Position numbers and translations under genes: made by a program. 64,000 nt of DNA from Zasmidium citrigriseum (Eukaryota > Ascomycota > Dothideomycetes > Mycosphaerellales > Mycosphaerellaceae): NCBI GenBank assembly GCA_002786025.1, contig NHNW01000056.1, positions 124,001 to 188,000 of the forward strand. The letters are read 5' to 3'. The number at the start of each line of letters is the position of its first letter. The stretch's first letter is position 1. Below are positions 10,085 through 19,797 of this stretch, in pieces. Under the pieces are notes generated by a model. It was not told the DNA's origin, did no database searches, and saw only the letters and a list, made by a program, of their open reading frames with translations.

Positions 10085-10927
10085 ATGCCCTCAAATACTC
10101 AAAAACGAACCACTCGCGATTCGGTTCCATCGGGGTCGTCTGCATCCTGCTCGCCTTCTTATGGCATCGATTACCAGCTGAAGGATGAGATCAACGACAG
10201 GGACGGCACACAATACCGCCTCAATTTCGATCCCGATCCTAGAGCGCCTCAGGTCGATATTCGCTCGCCGTCTGCACAAGACCCATGTCTTACCGCCCCG
10301 AACCAGCCCAAGATGCAAATGGTCCACTTTCGCAACCTATCCTGGAGCATGTTCGACACCATTCACCACAAATCCAAGCTCAAGAACGCACAGGGACAGC
10401 TGGTGGAGGACATCGACTCCGACGGTGAGCTCTACGCCAAAGGTGGCTGTGTGCTCTGGGTCTTCATGGTGACCAAAGAGCACACCACGCCAAAACACGT
10501 CATGGTCTGCAACGTCGACGTCTGCAATGTATGCGATCCTCGCAACTCCAACCCTCTCGCGACTGTCCCCTCAACGGACGGTATGCCCTTTATCCACACT
10601 GGTAAGGGCCGTGATGTGGGTGCCTACGACAACGAACGCAATCTCCACCTCCTGCAGCGCGAGCACGCTCGCCTGTACGACAACGCTCGAGGCGACCACT
10701 TCAGAACTGGCATGATTGAATTCAAGGGTGATTACAATCACTCATACATTCGGCCTGCTATGCCCTGTGATCCGGATCGATGTCGAAGCTGCAAAGACTA
10801 TCTCCATGATTTGGCTGGCTGGTCAGTTGTGTATCGAATGGGACGCTTGGAGGAGAGCATGGATCCGAATTTGGAAGTCAAGCCCGATTGTCTTCGGTTT
10901 ACGCCGCGGTGGAAAGAGGGCGGCTGA
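10085..10927 (+). CDS. Hypothetical protein with Cys-motif domain, 280 aa
   Basis: I chose the ATG at 10085 (MPSNTQKRTTR) over an in-frame ATG at 9833 because the extra 84 residues look non-coding. Not a family I recognise. The centre has MVHFRNLSW, then ELYAKGGCVLWVF, then HVMVCNVDVCNVC. The same order of blocks occurs at the C-terminus of the next gene (11665). A second C-x4-C-x2-C motif (CDPDRCRSC) follows about 95 residues later. The triple-Cys motifs could bind zinc (inference). No signal peptide or membrane segment. Confidence 0.55.
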   Translation: MPSNTQKRTTRDSVPSGSSASCSPSYGIDYQLKDEINDRDGTQYRLNFDPDPRAPQVDIRSPSAQDPCLTAPNQPKMQMVHFRNLSWSMFDTIHHKSKLKNAQGQLVEDIDSDGELYAKGGCVLWVFMVTKEHTTPKHVMVCNVDVCNVCDPRNSNPLATVPSTDGMPFIHTGKGRDVGAYDNERNLHLLQREHARLYDNARGDHFRTGMIEFKGDYNHSYIRPAMPCDPDRCRSCKDYLHDLAGWSVVYRMGRLEESMDPNLEVKPDCLRFTPRWKEGG

Positions 10928-11664
10928 TTGAGCAGCGTGTTGACGGACCAGACAACCCGGGTTGCTGGGTCCCAGAAAGGCTTCCAAAGAGGAGGCTTTC
11001 AAATATGACATCTTCCAGATGCGGCCATGTTCGACTCTCGGGGCACCGCCGTAGTCGGAGTAAATACCATATCTCACTTAACTCTCGGGATCAGCCATTG
11101 ATGATATGCGTTAATCCTTTGTTTCGATAAGGAGCTTCTACTGCGCTTTGAGGTCGTAGCCCTTGATCAAAGCGCCTTTCTTCTGCTAAAGAAGACCTGT
11201 AAGAACAATGAAATATGACAAGAAACCTGCGATGTAGCAAGCACGTTAGGACATTGCATTATCTAAGGCGAAGATTTAGGTAGTACCATTCGTTTTGGAC
11301 AATTCTCCTACTCTTAAAATATACAACTGAGCCTGAATGATGTATATGCCAACGATAGGAGACTTTCTGCTGTCCTACATTACTACCCCGTCTGCCAAAG
11401 CGTGTGAATGTTGATGGTAGAAGGCCTCGTCGTCGCCCTCGAGTGAATCAGGTGACGTCGGTTTTGCGTGTCGCCCGGCCGACACCTTGCCGCCGCGACC
11501 ATTTCTACCCTGTCCCCGCCGCTGCCCCTCCAGCTTCCTGCATCCCCTCGCATCTGTTCGACCACACGCCCACACCATACCTCTGATTGTTTAATACCAG
11601 ACTCGACCCCGAAAACAACTCGACCTCACGCTTTGTCCCGTCTCACGCATTCAACGCTTCCATC
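10928..11664. other. Intergenic, 0.74 kb
   Basis: Separates two same-strand genes with a shared domain. The left part is AT-richer (11200-11390). No other gene seen. Confidence 0.5.
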
Positions 11665-12945
11665 ATGGCTCGCAAAGGCCGCAAGACGGTGCAGAGCGGC
11701 AGCGGCGGAAAGGGCAAGTGGCGCAATGAGGAGCGGCAACTCCTCAACCTCTGCTATCGTCGCTGGCAGCTCGACGACCACCAGGCCAATGCCCTGCTCT
11801 ACCGGCGCTTTCCCAACCTCATCAAAGAGAAGCGGAAGTACGACTACGACCACACGCGCACCGAGTACATGGACCGCTTCAAGGAGGGACGTTGCAAGAA
11901 GTGGCGTGAAATCGACCGGCCGAACAACTGGAACGCCACGCTGTACACGGACGATGAGACTCTTGACATCTTGAAGTTGGCGCGAGAGATCGAGGAGGTG
12001 GCTAAGGCTGGTCCGAATCGTGTGGAAATTTCACTGGTACTTCAGGATCCTGCTGCGCCTTGGCCACCTCAGAACGCTGCCGTTACCGCTGCTTTGCCTG
12101 CTTTCTTGGCTGCTGCCGCTGCGACTGCTGCTACGACCACTCCTACCGCGGCCTCTGCTGGTGCTGTTACCTCGTTCACGACCACGCATGGCCAAGTGGG
12201 TGACGGTGAAGATGATGAAGAGGAGGGTGCCGAAAACGAGGAAATCGAATCCACCGAAGACGAAGAGGCACCTGCGCAGCCCGAGAGTAGGTTTGCGTCT
12301 TCTATTGACACGATCTTGGCTAATCACTCCACTCTAGGTGCCGACGATGATGAGGAGGAAGTTCAGCCAGAAGAAGCAATTGTCATCCAGCCTCGCCGTT
12401 CAGCCCGAAGCAACAAGGGCAAGCGTAAGCAGCCTACAAACGGCGACGATGAGGATGTCGCCACCACGAGTGCGCTGCTACCTAAGCGGCGTAAGAACAC
12501 GAACGCCACCCCTTCTCGTGCTGGCAAGCGCCTTCCTTCTGCTCCCACGACCGCTAGCGAGAGACCTCCTTTCGCTCCAAGCACTTCGGGCAAGAGACTT
12601 CCATCTGCCAACGCCGAAGCAGTTTCTGGCCCAAGCACTGCTTCAGCCGGTCCATCCATTCCACCCACAGCCAATACCAACTTCACCCCTCAGCGCATGG
12701 TCCACTACAGCGACCTGCACTTCGTTGAGAATGGCCGGACCTACTACTACCCAGCGGAAGGCAATGACGACTTCATTCCACCAGAAGCCGACCTATACAA
12801 GGCTGGAGGTCTTGAACTAGATGTGTACTTCTTCGTCGAGAACGTCACCATGCGCGTCATGGTCTGCAATGGCCCTTGCCAAAAGTGCAATGGCCCCAGT
12901 GCAGAAATGGACTACGATCAGGTCGATCTTTGGAGCTTTATCTGA
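11665..12945 (+). CDS. Hypothetical nuclear-type protein, basic N-terminus and Cys-motif C-terminus, ~409-426 aa
   Basis: Starts at the ATG of MARKGRKT. Residues ~20-70 (KGKWRNEERQLLNLCYRRWQ, then ALLYRRFPNLIKEKRK) resemble a short helical DNA-binding module of the Myb/SANT kind, but this is not certain. An Ala/Thr-rich stretch, an acidic Glu/Asp run, a basic RRSARSNKGKRKQ segment (possible NLS) and a Ser/Pro-rich linker follow. The last ~80 residues repeat the domain of the previous gene: MVHYSDLHF, DLYKAGGLELDVYFF, RVMVCNGPCQKC. A probable 51-bp intron (12287-12337: GTAGGT donor, GCTAATC branch, CTCTAG acceptor) is a multiple of three and lacks stops, so both spliced (409 aa) and unspliced (426 aa) forms stay in frame. 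Confidence 0.65.
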   Translation: MARKGRKTVQSGSGGKGKWRNEERQLLNLCYRRWQLDDHQANALLYRRFPNLIKEKRKYDYDHTRTEYMDRFKEGRCKKWREIDRPNNWNATLYTDDETLDILKLAREIEEVAKAGPNRVEISLVLQDPAAPWPPQNAAVTAALPAFLAAAAATAATTTPTAASAGAVTSFTTTHGQVGDGEDDEEEGAENEEIESTEDEEAPAQPESRFASSIDTILANHSTLGADDDEEEVQPEEAIVIQPRRSARSNKGKRKQPTNGDDEDVATTSALLPKRRKNTNATPSRAGKRLPSAPTTASERPPFAPSTSGKRLPSANAEAVSGPSTASAGPSIPPTANTNFTPQRMVHYSDLHFVENGRTYYYPAEGNDDFIPPEADLYKAGGLELDVYFFVENVTMRVMVCNGPCQKCNGPSAEMDYDQVDLWSFI

Positions 12946-13162
12946 GCTGCTCTCGCATTTGGCAGCCCTTCGGACACACGGCTACTTGGTCCAACCTCTT
13001 TCATCATTGCGCCTCTCATATGCGACTATACGATTGGACACGGCGTTTTTGGGCTTAGATGGAATCAACGAGATACCCCACGGCGAGGGAGGGAGTAACG
13101 GATGGCCCTCAACTTGCTGTACTTCAGGATGTTGCTTTGGTTGAAATGACATCGTTGAAAAC

Positions 13163-13600
13163 TCATGCCCTTTCTTCACGCTGTTCTGATGTTCTGTCAC
13201 GTCCTCTCCCTACCAGCCAAAATTGGGTCTCATCTTTCCACTTCTTTGCGGGTACGGTGCCGTCATCCACTGGTCCAGGATCCAGGAACACTTCAAATCG
13301 GACCCCTCGCGAGTGTGCAGGCCTCATAGTACTGAGAAGAGGAGGAATCCGCAAGCACGAGGCTCCAGACATGGGAATCGCATAGATCCTGGTCGACACT
13401 AGCACTGCTTCCTCTTGGAAGTCCACGCACCAACACCATCTTCCGCGACATGCTGCTCGAGGAGCGCCCTTGCGAGACCGCCGAGCCGAAGCGCAAAGCG
13501 AAAGAATGCCGACAATGGACAACACCACACAAAAGGCCGAGAAAGAGTACCAAGAGCGATGCCAGCGCTGAAGCCAGATGCAAGGTTGGCGAGCCTCCAC
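13163..13600 (-). pseudogene. Possible broken membrane-protein gene
   Basis: The minus frame from 13583 gives a hydrophobic segment (ASLLVLFLGLLCGVV) followed by RKMVLVRGLPRG and ends at a TGA just after ACTLARG (about 13293). An overlapping minus frame then continues with FEVFLDPGPVDDGTV and KKWKDETQFWLVG to a stop at 13163. The switch looks like a one-base frameshift near 13310, with no room for an intron. Family not recognised; could also be chance. Confidence 0.25.
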
Positions 13601-15059
13601 TGCAACTCGTCAGTTAGGCAAGGTCTAGCATCGATGATTTCCGCTGGTTCCATCAACACGCGTGGCGCAGACGAGTTCCTCACATGGCCGCTGGCGTTCT
13701 GGACTGGAAATGAACTCTGAATCGGTGTAAGTGTGCTACAAATCGCCAGCCAGGCGTCGCTGGAATCAAGACAAGTGCCGCAGGCGAAGAGAGCTTCAAG
13801 AGATTGTCGTTCGCCACAATCGTTTGCTTCCCTCTTACACGGCTAGATAGGGGCGAGAAGTTGTTGTTGTCACTTTACCTCGATTAACACCTCAACGATC
13901 AGAACGTATAGGTAAACAAATGACCATCTAGCGTGAAGATCCTAGAGAGAGATCTGTGTGACGTTCGTGCGTATCGAACAGTAGTCGCTCTTTGAGGAAT
14001 GAACAAACTCTGACTTCCGATATGAGCTCCTCATTGTACTCTACAGGTCAATCCTCCTCACAGTAGAGAATCAGCCTCAGCACAGCGTCCACGCTTTCTG
14101 AAGCACTATGCAACGTTTCCAGCCGAGTCTCTTCGCGTGTATGCCTTCAACGCTTCAACGGCGAACCTCAAGCCCATGTGCTCCATCGCTGTGGTTATTC
14201 TCTCGACTGAGAGCTCGATGCTGGTGGGTTGAAGGTGATTGTGGAGTCCAAGTGGGTCTCGAGGTGCAGCAGTCTGGAGAAGTCGAGGGTGAACATCAGA
14301 AAGGAGGAGCTTTTATACTAAAGGAGGGGGAGGAGGAATCGTGTGCTAGCTTGTACCACTATGTTCCGGCTATCGACACATGTGTCTCATTGTTCGCCGC
14401 ACTCTTTTCTTCAACTACTGCACCTCAGGACCCCTTTGATCTTACCCAACGACATAGATGCCGCACTAGAAAAGCCAGCCACAATGCTTCCAACATGCAT
14501 TTGAAGGAGACAGACGAACTGCCTGTGTCTTCGCGCAAGTGGGGAAGGCTCGCGAGTGGCGCGAACCTCAACAACAGGATCGCGGCTGAATGCCAGCACT
14601 AGCGACGATTGGTATCAGCCAGATCCTCCACACTCGAGTATTTAACCCTAAGAGCGCTTGACACGAGATTGCTTTGAGCTCGATTCCCGCCCTCACCCAA
14701 CGTGATGCCGCGATAGCCACGTTTCATCGCCTCGTGTAGACTGTTACTACCCGGGGACTTTACTTGCAGCGGAAAACTTCACCTTTGGAGGCGCACAGCT
14801 ACGTTTATGCTTAGGGCAGAGCGACGAGAGGCTGTCGTTCGTTCTCCCGCCCAGGGCCACGATGGGTCGTTCCTTGTAAGAAGATATTTGTCGAGTCTCA
14901 AAGTTTGAAGATGGTCGACGGCTCAAATGATGACAATGTAAAGGTGAGCGAGATTTCTTGGTACCACGTGTTGCTTGGCTCAGAGTACATTGCATGTGGC
15001 AGTGATTGTGGTTGCACACCGGGTCTTTGTAGTCAATATTGATAATTCTATATGTTTAT

Positions 15060-15254
15060 CCGCTAGAGGGTTATGTCAAGAAGGCTAACGATGCCCGCTT
15101 GGTTGCTGCTACGAAGAGCGCGGCCCCAAAGCTACAAGATTATGTCGGCAAGACCAAGTCTGATCCCGACGCTCTCGAGAACGTCGATCCCACTTTACGC
15201 TCCATCTGGCGAAACGATCCAAGATGTCATGTAAAGGTCTTGAGTCGAATCATC
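15060..15254 (+). pseudogene. Orphan coding-like fragment without start
   Basis: The plus frame encodes VKKANDARLVAATKSAAPK and then YVGKTKSDPDALENVDP, with GC-ending codons unlike the flanking AT-richer DNA, and stops at 15255-15257. No ATG or splice partner is evident. Could be an exon relic. Confidence 0.25.
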
Positions 15255-15383
15255 TGAGAGGTGACCAAGGGGCTTGCCTACTATAGGTTAGCTACTGCGT
15301 CGCTTCTTAATGTTGCTCGGGCATCCATACCTTTTGGAGTCGGTCAAAGGAAAGCAGCCTCAACTTCCAATGCTTTCCCGGGG

Positions 15384-16319
15384 TCAAGCATCGTTGCGTC
15401 GATCTACATCCATGTCATCTTTGTCTCCATCCCCACCATTCGTCCGACCCTGCACTTCTCCGCCCTCGTCTCCCGGCTCCTCCGTCTGCGTCTCAGCATC
15501 TCGAGTCACTTCCGGCTCATCTGGTCCCTCGGCCGCTTCTCTCTCGAGTTCCCAAAGCTGGCGCTCCCCATTGAGCGTTTGCCGGTCCAAATCTACAGCC
15601 CGCCGCTGCACACGTACAAGCTCCTGCTCCAATGCCAGAGTATTTGACCGGAGGTTATTGTCCTGTTGCTGGGTTTGCAACCTGCCCGCCCATTCACGAA
15701 GCTGCCCTTCCCTCTCTACCAGCCCTCGATACTGTTGCTCTTGGAAGGCGAACGGATTGAATAGTGGATTGGGAGCTGGAGGAGGGGGCGGGCCAGCCGG
15801 GCAACGGTACAAGCCTGGGCCTTGAGGAACAAGTGGTGGTGCTTGGGCTGGCTGTTGCATGACGGGGACTTGAGCAGCGGGTCGTGGGTAGATAGGCTGC
15901 GCTTGTTGAGGTGGAGCAGCCACAGCAGCGACAACTCGTTCGCGGCTCCCGGGTGGATGCTGGTAGGCGGGGGGAGGCTGCCGCTCATTGCATTGCTGCC
16001 CGTGCGAATACACTGTAGGAGGCTCGACCGGCATTGGCAGCCCGTGAGGACGCCTCAGCGGTGGTTGAGCACCAGGCGCGGGAAGCATTGGAGGAAGACG
16101 TGGACCACGCTGTGATGGACCTGGGTCTGTCATGCCAGGATACCGTGGAGGTCCTCCTCGTCCTGCTGGTGCTGCGCCGCGACCCAGGCCAGCATGATGT
16201 GCACGTCCCTCCTCTGGTGATGGCGCCGGGGATCTTGTGCGATTGTTCTCTTGCTCGTGGAGGTCGTTGCCCTGGCAGGTGCGGTCGCCCGTGGACTCGT
16301 TCTTCTTGTTTGGCTGCAT
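15384..16319 (-). CDS. Proline-rich coiled-coil hypothetical protein, 311 aa
   Basis: Single ORF from the ATG at 16319. The first ~185 residues are low-complexity, rich in Pro, Gly, Arg and Gln. Residues ~195-265 (QYRGLVEREGQLREWAGR, LALEQELVRVQRRAVDLD, ERQLWELEREAAEG) form a probable coiled coil. The tail is acidic (AETQTEEPGDEGG, DDMDVDRR). No domain of known function. The architecture of disorder plus RE-rich coiled coil resembles the orphan genes at 23-28 kb, though I cannot show homology. The very biased composition leaves room for a spurious ORF. Confidence 0.45.
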   Translation of the reverse strand: MQPNKKNESTGDRTCQGNDLHEQENNRTRSPAPSPEEGRAHHAGLGRGAAPAGRGGPPRYPGMTDPGPSQRGPRLPPMLPAPGAQPPLRRPHGLPMPVEPPTVYSHGQQCNERQPPPAYQHPPGSRERVVAAVAAPPQQAQPIYPRPAAQVPVMQQPAQAPPLVPQGPGLYRCPAGPPPPPAPNPLFNPFAFQEQQYRGLVEREGQLREWAGRLQTQQQDNNLRSNTLALEQELVRVQRRAVDLDRQTLNGERQLWELEREAAEGPDEPEVTRDAETQTEEPGDEGGEVQGRTNGGDGDKDDMDVDRRNDA

Positions 16320-17531
16320 TTTCTCGCGATTTGATGTACTCGATGAAGATGCTATGCGGAGTCTTGTTGGGGCGGTCGAAGGTGATGTGATGGAGAAGGA
16401 AGAAGCCGAGCGCAGTTGTGTTGGATTTTGGTCGTCGAGTGTGCGGGCAACCGCGAGGTGTCACAGCTTCGAATTTAGCTTCGCGAGTGGGGCCGCATCA
16501 CGTGCAGCTTCTTCAAGCGGAAGGAGCGATGCTCGCGACATATACAGAATCATTCATGGAGTATATCGAACCCAAACTACACAATCCAAGATGTGACCAT
16601 GCTGTGGAATGCGAATACCCGACTCATGAGCGCTACTACTTATCCTGATTCCAGCAAACCTCTGTTCGAAGGACAGGCGAGACATTCAGACTCAGAACAT
16701 TCCAGCCGGCTTTGCTAATAGATTCCTGAGTCTTCGACGCACTGTAGCTGGCAAACATCTGGAATCGTCCACTAGCAGTATGCTTATGACGAGTCGAGAA
16801 GAAGGCGGCCGGCGGCGACTTGTCTGACCTTTACGGCAAGCCCACGGCCCAAGATCACAAGGACCAAAGCTTTCCTCAAAACACACGCAATATGAATGTG
16901 ACATTCTAGCAGCAACCTCGTACGCCGCCTTCGACTCATTCGGCACGCCAAACAAGCTGTTGCACTGTCGGAATCTCTTACCTGTCGCCTCCAAGATTCA
17001 GGCTCGACACCTTTGCATCCTACATCTTGACGATAGTCCGGTCCAATGATGTGTTGGCGTCTTTTGAAGAGCTACGGAGAAAGAGGACCCGACTGCCCAC
17101 TGGAGAAAAGAACAGGAAATGTTAGCGGTTGAAAAATGGACGCTTGCACAGGCACAAGCGCAGTAATTGCCGCGCATTTCTCTTGGGGACGAATTGAATG
17201 ATCTGCTCAAGGTCAGAGTACGATGGCGAGATATCGGATCTTGAAATACTGCCATTATACCCAACTCGGCAACGACTGCGCCCTCACAATCCGAGCGATA
17301 CGAATACGAGGCTCGGAGCGAGCGATGCAACTTCAGTTCTTCTTCAGACGAGGAGCAGCCGAACGATCTTCATTTCCGCATCGACTAGATTCATGGCGCA
17401 GCCCTTGGATCCACCAGATACTGCGCCCATCGAATCCTGCCGCCTGCCACCCTCGTCCATATAGCGGGTTGCCGTTCCTTTCGCATCCCAAGCGCAATCC
17501 TTCCTTTCTCTTTTCCACTCGCTTATCCAAG
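16320..17531. other. Intergenic, 1.2 kb
   Basis: Divergent promoter region between the Pro-rich gene and the FAD oxidoreductase. No gene supported. Confidence 0.5.
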
Positions 17532-19400
17532 ATGCATCCAGTCCTTTCTTCTTTGCCGTGCCTCTTACTGTCAGTCCCGCTCGCAAATGCAGGTCCATCC
17601 TGCAAGGCCAACCCGCTCGATGGTACCCGGCCCTCGCTGACCGAATGGTCGGCATTGAACGCCTCCATTGATGGACGCCTCCTGGCCACGCAGCCGGTCG
17701 CATCTTCTTGCTACAACGACACGAGCTTTGACTCTTCTTTTTCTTGCTCGGTGGTAAATTCCAACTGGTCCTCCGGCATCTTCCACGCATCAACCCCAGA
17801 GTCAATCGGCGCCACCATTTTCGCCAACAACTCGTGTATCCCGCCTGGCATTGATGGATACCTGGAAGGAAATCAATGTCGTCTCGGTGGTCTACCGTCG
17901 TACATCGTCAATGCAACAACAGAGGAACATGTTGCCACTGCGCTAAGGTGGGCGGCTGATCGCAACGTCAGAGTCGTTGTGAAAGGTACTGGACATGATT
18001 TGAACGGACGGTATAGAAGGACCAAATAGATTATCATCTCCGCATGCTGACTTTTCAATAGATCAAGCGACGCATACGGCCTTTCGATCTGGACCCATCA
18101 TTTCAATGACCTCGAACGCAACACCGCCTGGCCCATTCCGAACTCGAATGCAACGGCAGACGTCTTCATCGCCGGAAGTGGTCTCGAATGGGGGGACATA
18201 CTACCACAAGCGCTAAGCCAAGGGAGAGTTGTAACCACTGGACAAGACCCCAGCGTTGGATTGAGTGGGTACATTCAAGGCGGAGGCCATGGACCACTCG
18301 CAAGCACGTACGGATTGGCCGCTCAACAAGTCCTGCAAGTTAGCATTGTCACCAGCACCGGAGAGATCCTGATAGCCAACGACTGCGAGAACACTGACCT
18401 TTTCTGGGCCGTTCGTGGTGGTGGCGGTGGACAATACGGTGTCGTTACGGAGTATGTCATCAAGACTCACCCGGCTCCTGCCAATGTAGTGATGGCAACC
18501 CTGTCTCTTGCGCCTGTCAGCGAAGCTCATGCGAACGCCTCCTGGGACGCCGCCGCTGTTCTATTCAGACACTTACCGGATCTCATGGACGCCGGCCTCG
18601 CAGGTGCGATGACTCTGGCATCTGGGATTGGTGCGTCTCGCTTCAACCCTTCTCTGCCCAATGGGACTTCAGGCGCCGTGGTCGGGCAGGTGTTCTGGGC
18701 ATTCAATACGACAGCAGCCAAGATGCTGGAACTGGTCAATCCCGTCATTGAGGAAATGCGAGCTTATGGCGACAACGACAGCCTATCAATCTCATTTGCG
18801 CCTTCGGATGTGGGTGATTACTCGTCGTTCTATGAGGCGATCTCTGGAAGCAACTCGGCTGGCCAAGGCGGCGTCTCATCAAGTCGACTGCTCGGACGAA
18901 AAGAGCTTGTCGATATCGAGCATGAGACCTTGACATCGTACATCCGTCGTGCTGTAGCCGCCCAGAACGCGACTGCTGGGACCTTCCTTACAGTGGGGCT
19001 ATCTGGAGGACCGGGAGTTCAAGACGCAGCAGAGGACCATTGGGGTGCCTTGATCCCTTCGTGGCGCTCAGCATACCTCCATCTCTTCGGAGGCGGTGCA
19101 TCAACGAGTCCAAATGCGACGATCACCCCGGCTGAGGCTTTGGCCATGAACGCCGAATGGGTCGAAGAACACAAAGAGAAGCTCTGGCGAGAGTGGGCTC
19201 CTGACATGGGAGCTTACATGAACGAGGCCAATCCTTACAACTCGCAATGGAAGAAGGACTTCTACGGCCCATCGTATGAGAGATTGCTGGAGATTAAGAA
19301 GAAGTACGATCCTACTGAGAGCTTGTATGTGCTATCTGGGACTGGGAGCGATGGCTGGAAGTACGACCTTCAGGACGGGACGCTTTGCCGGACTGATTGA
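17532..19400 (+). CDS. Secreted FAD-linked oxidoreductase, BBE-like (VAO family), 605 aa
   Basis: Two exons, 17532-18010 and 18062-19400. The 51-bp intron (GTATAG...CAATAG) contains an in-frame stop, so splicing is needed. An N-terminal signal peptide (hydrophobic PVLSSLPCLLLSVPLANA) indicates secretion, and many N-glycosylation sequons (NAS, NDT, NWS, NNS) agree. The FAD_binding_4 domain is shown by VVVKGTGHDLNGR (His is the candidate flavin attachment), SGYIQGGGHGPLASTYGLA and WAVRGGGGGQYGVVTEYVIK. The BBE C-terminal tail is present as YNSQWKKDFYGPSYERLLEIK followed by KYDPTESLYV. Such enzymes oxidise alcohols, sugars or secondary metabolites with O2; the substrate is unknown. There is no other biosynthetic gene beside it, so a cluster role is not indicated. 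Confidence 0.9.
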
Positions 19401-19797
19401 GCAGCGAAGGCGGTATCCCCACGACCTGTTCAGTACGGCCTTCACGTCCCGAACACGCATCATAGAGCAATATGATGCTGCGAACATCACTGGTACCAAG
19501 GCAGTCATTGAAAATGCCATTGTGCATTGTCTGAATAAAGAAAACAACAATCCCGTCACAACTTTCTTTGACAACACAATACCCACGACCCCTGGTCAAC
19601 GCATTGTGAAACCCCCACGCTTATGTGGGACTATTTCCTTTTTCCTACATCCCCATCTCTCCTGCAGTCCTTGAAGATCTATCCGTTCGTACACTGGCTG
19701 TACAGCGCCACAGCTTCAAGAGCTTCTCACTTCACACTCACTTGGCAGCAGTCGACCACGATCTTCGCTGCCGGATCAGCAGGTTTGATCATCCATC
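19401..19797. other. Short intergenic region
   Basis: 3' flank of the oxidoreductase gene and 5' leader of the next gene. Nothing else seen. Confidence 0.5.

Larger units (their letters stand above)
12946..15383. other. Intergenic, 2.4 kb, with two coding-like fragments
   Basis: No complete gene. Two stretches read like protein: minus strand 13163-13600, where the good frame changes near 13310, and plus strand 15060-15254, which lacks an ATG. The rest shows nothing I can name. Confidence 0.45.

Noticed and set aside
14108..14602. Plus ORF of 164 aa
   Set aside because: No motif, composition of chance translation, no splice or promoter context.
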